Below, in pieces: positions 63,831-64,000 of a stretch of DNA of 64,000 nt. The notes under the pieces are model-generated. The model was given only the letters and a program-made list of their open reading frames with translations. It searched no databases and was not told the DNA's origin. The translations under genes and the position numbers were made by a program. This stretch comes from Ephemerocybe angulata (taxonomy: Eukaryota; Basidiomycota; Agaricomycetes; Agaricales; Psathyrellaceae). The stretch is from contig JAACJK010000229.1 of the NCBI GenBank assembly GCA_013368325.1, positions 186,001-250,000 of the forward strand, written 5' to 3'. Every line of letters begins with the position of its first letter. The first letter of the stretch is position 1.

Positions 63831-64000
63831 CTATCCACCGAACACACGGAATTAGACACAGCTGTAATAAGGTGCTGTAAGTGATGGACAGACGGTGTGA
63901 GGCATAGTCTAATTGGTTGGGATGGAACTCTAACATGCCAAGTCCCAAATCCGGTCGGCGGACGCGCGCATTCAGGATAGAACTCGCCGCCGAAGCCATT

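Overview
The window looks like nuclear DNA of a filamentous basidiomycete, most likely an agaricomycete. Host genes carry many 45-75 nt GT-AG introns, and all the mobile elements are eukaryotic types: a DIRS-like tyrosine-recombinase retroelement, Helitron-like elements and a hAT MITE. The gene families (RTA1-like 7-TM proteins, an F-box protein, ubiquitin-like fusion proteins, single-pass membrane proteins) also fit. The species cannot be named from sequence alone.

Left arm (0.3-5.2 kb, + strand): an F-box-type gene in three exons, then a nine-exon RTA1-like gene.

Mobile-element belt (5.4-35.9 kb): this stretch is built on debris of one host gene family, here called UBL-IYLYP (ubiquitin-like domain fused to a KPVIYLYP domain). 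A decayed minus-strand copy (5.46-7.39 kb) is split by a 520-bp hAT MITE with a perfect 8-bp target duplication. A DIRS-like retroelement follows (Gag, RT-RNase H, tyrosine recombinase; about 7.4-12.06 kb), then two more UBL-IYLYP fragments. From 13,468 to 35,886 lies a nest of two Helitron-like elements, both bounded by perfect terminal inverted repeats (13 and 14 bp) with a common TACGAGTC core. The inner element (23,475-35,424) sits inside the protease domain of the outer one, and removing exactly that interval restores the outer reading frame. The outer element is dead: it has a nonsense codon, a frameshift, and a 3.4-kb foreign block replacing the part of Rep that holds the catalytic tyrosines. 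The inner element keeps a 2,462-codon Rep-helicase frame, with an in-frame cysteine-protease-like ORF just beyond a single TAG.

Right arm (36-64 kb): two intact UBL-IYLYP paralogues that differ in the type of ubiquitin-like domain (ubiquitin-type and SUMO-type), with an N-terminal fragment between them; a small secreted protein; two identical tRNA-Arg(ACG) genes and a partial copy; a conserved-looking low-complexity protein; three members of a single-pass membrane-protein family (one truncated); and two more RTA1-like genes. The three RTA1 paralogues share near-identical exon lengths, which validates the gene models. A degenerate ~117-bp tandem repeat and a tRNA-like hairpin element lie near the right edge.

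Two organising themes stand out: local duplication of four families (RTA1, UBL-IYLYP, single-pass membrane protein, tRNA-Arg), and transposons accumulating in dead UBL-IYLYP copies while intact copies survive close by.
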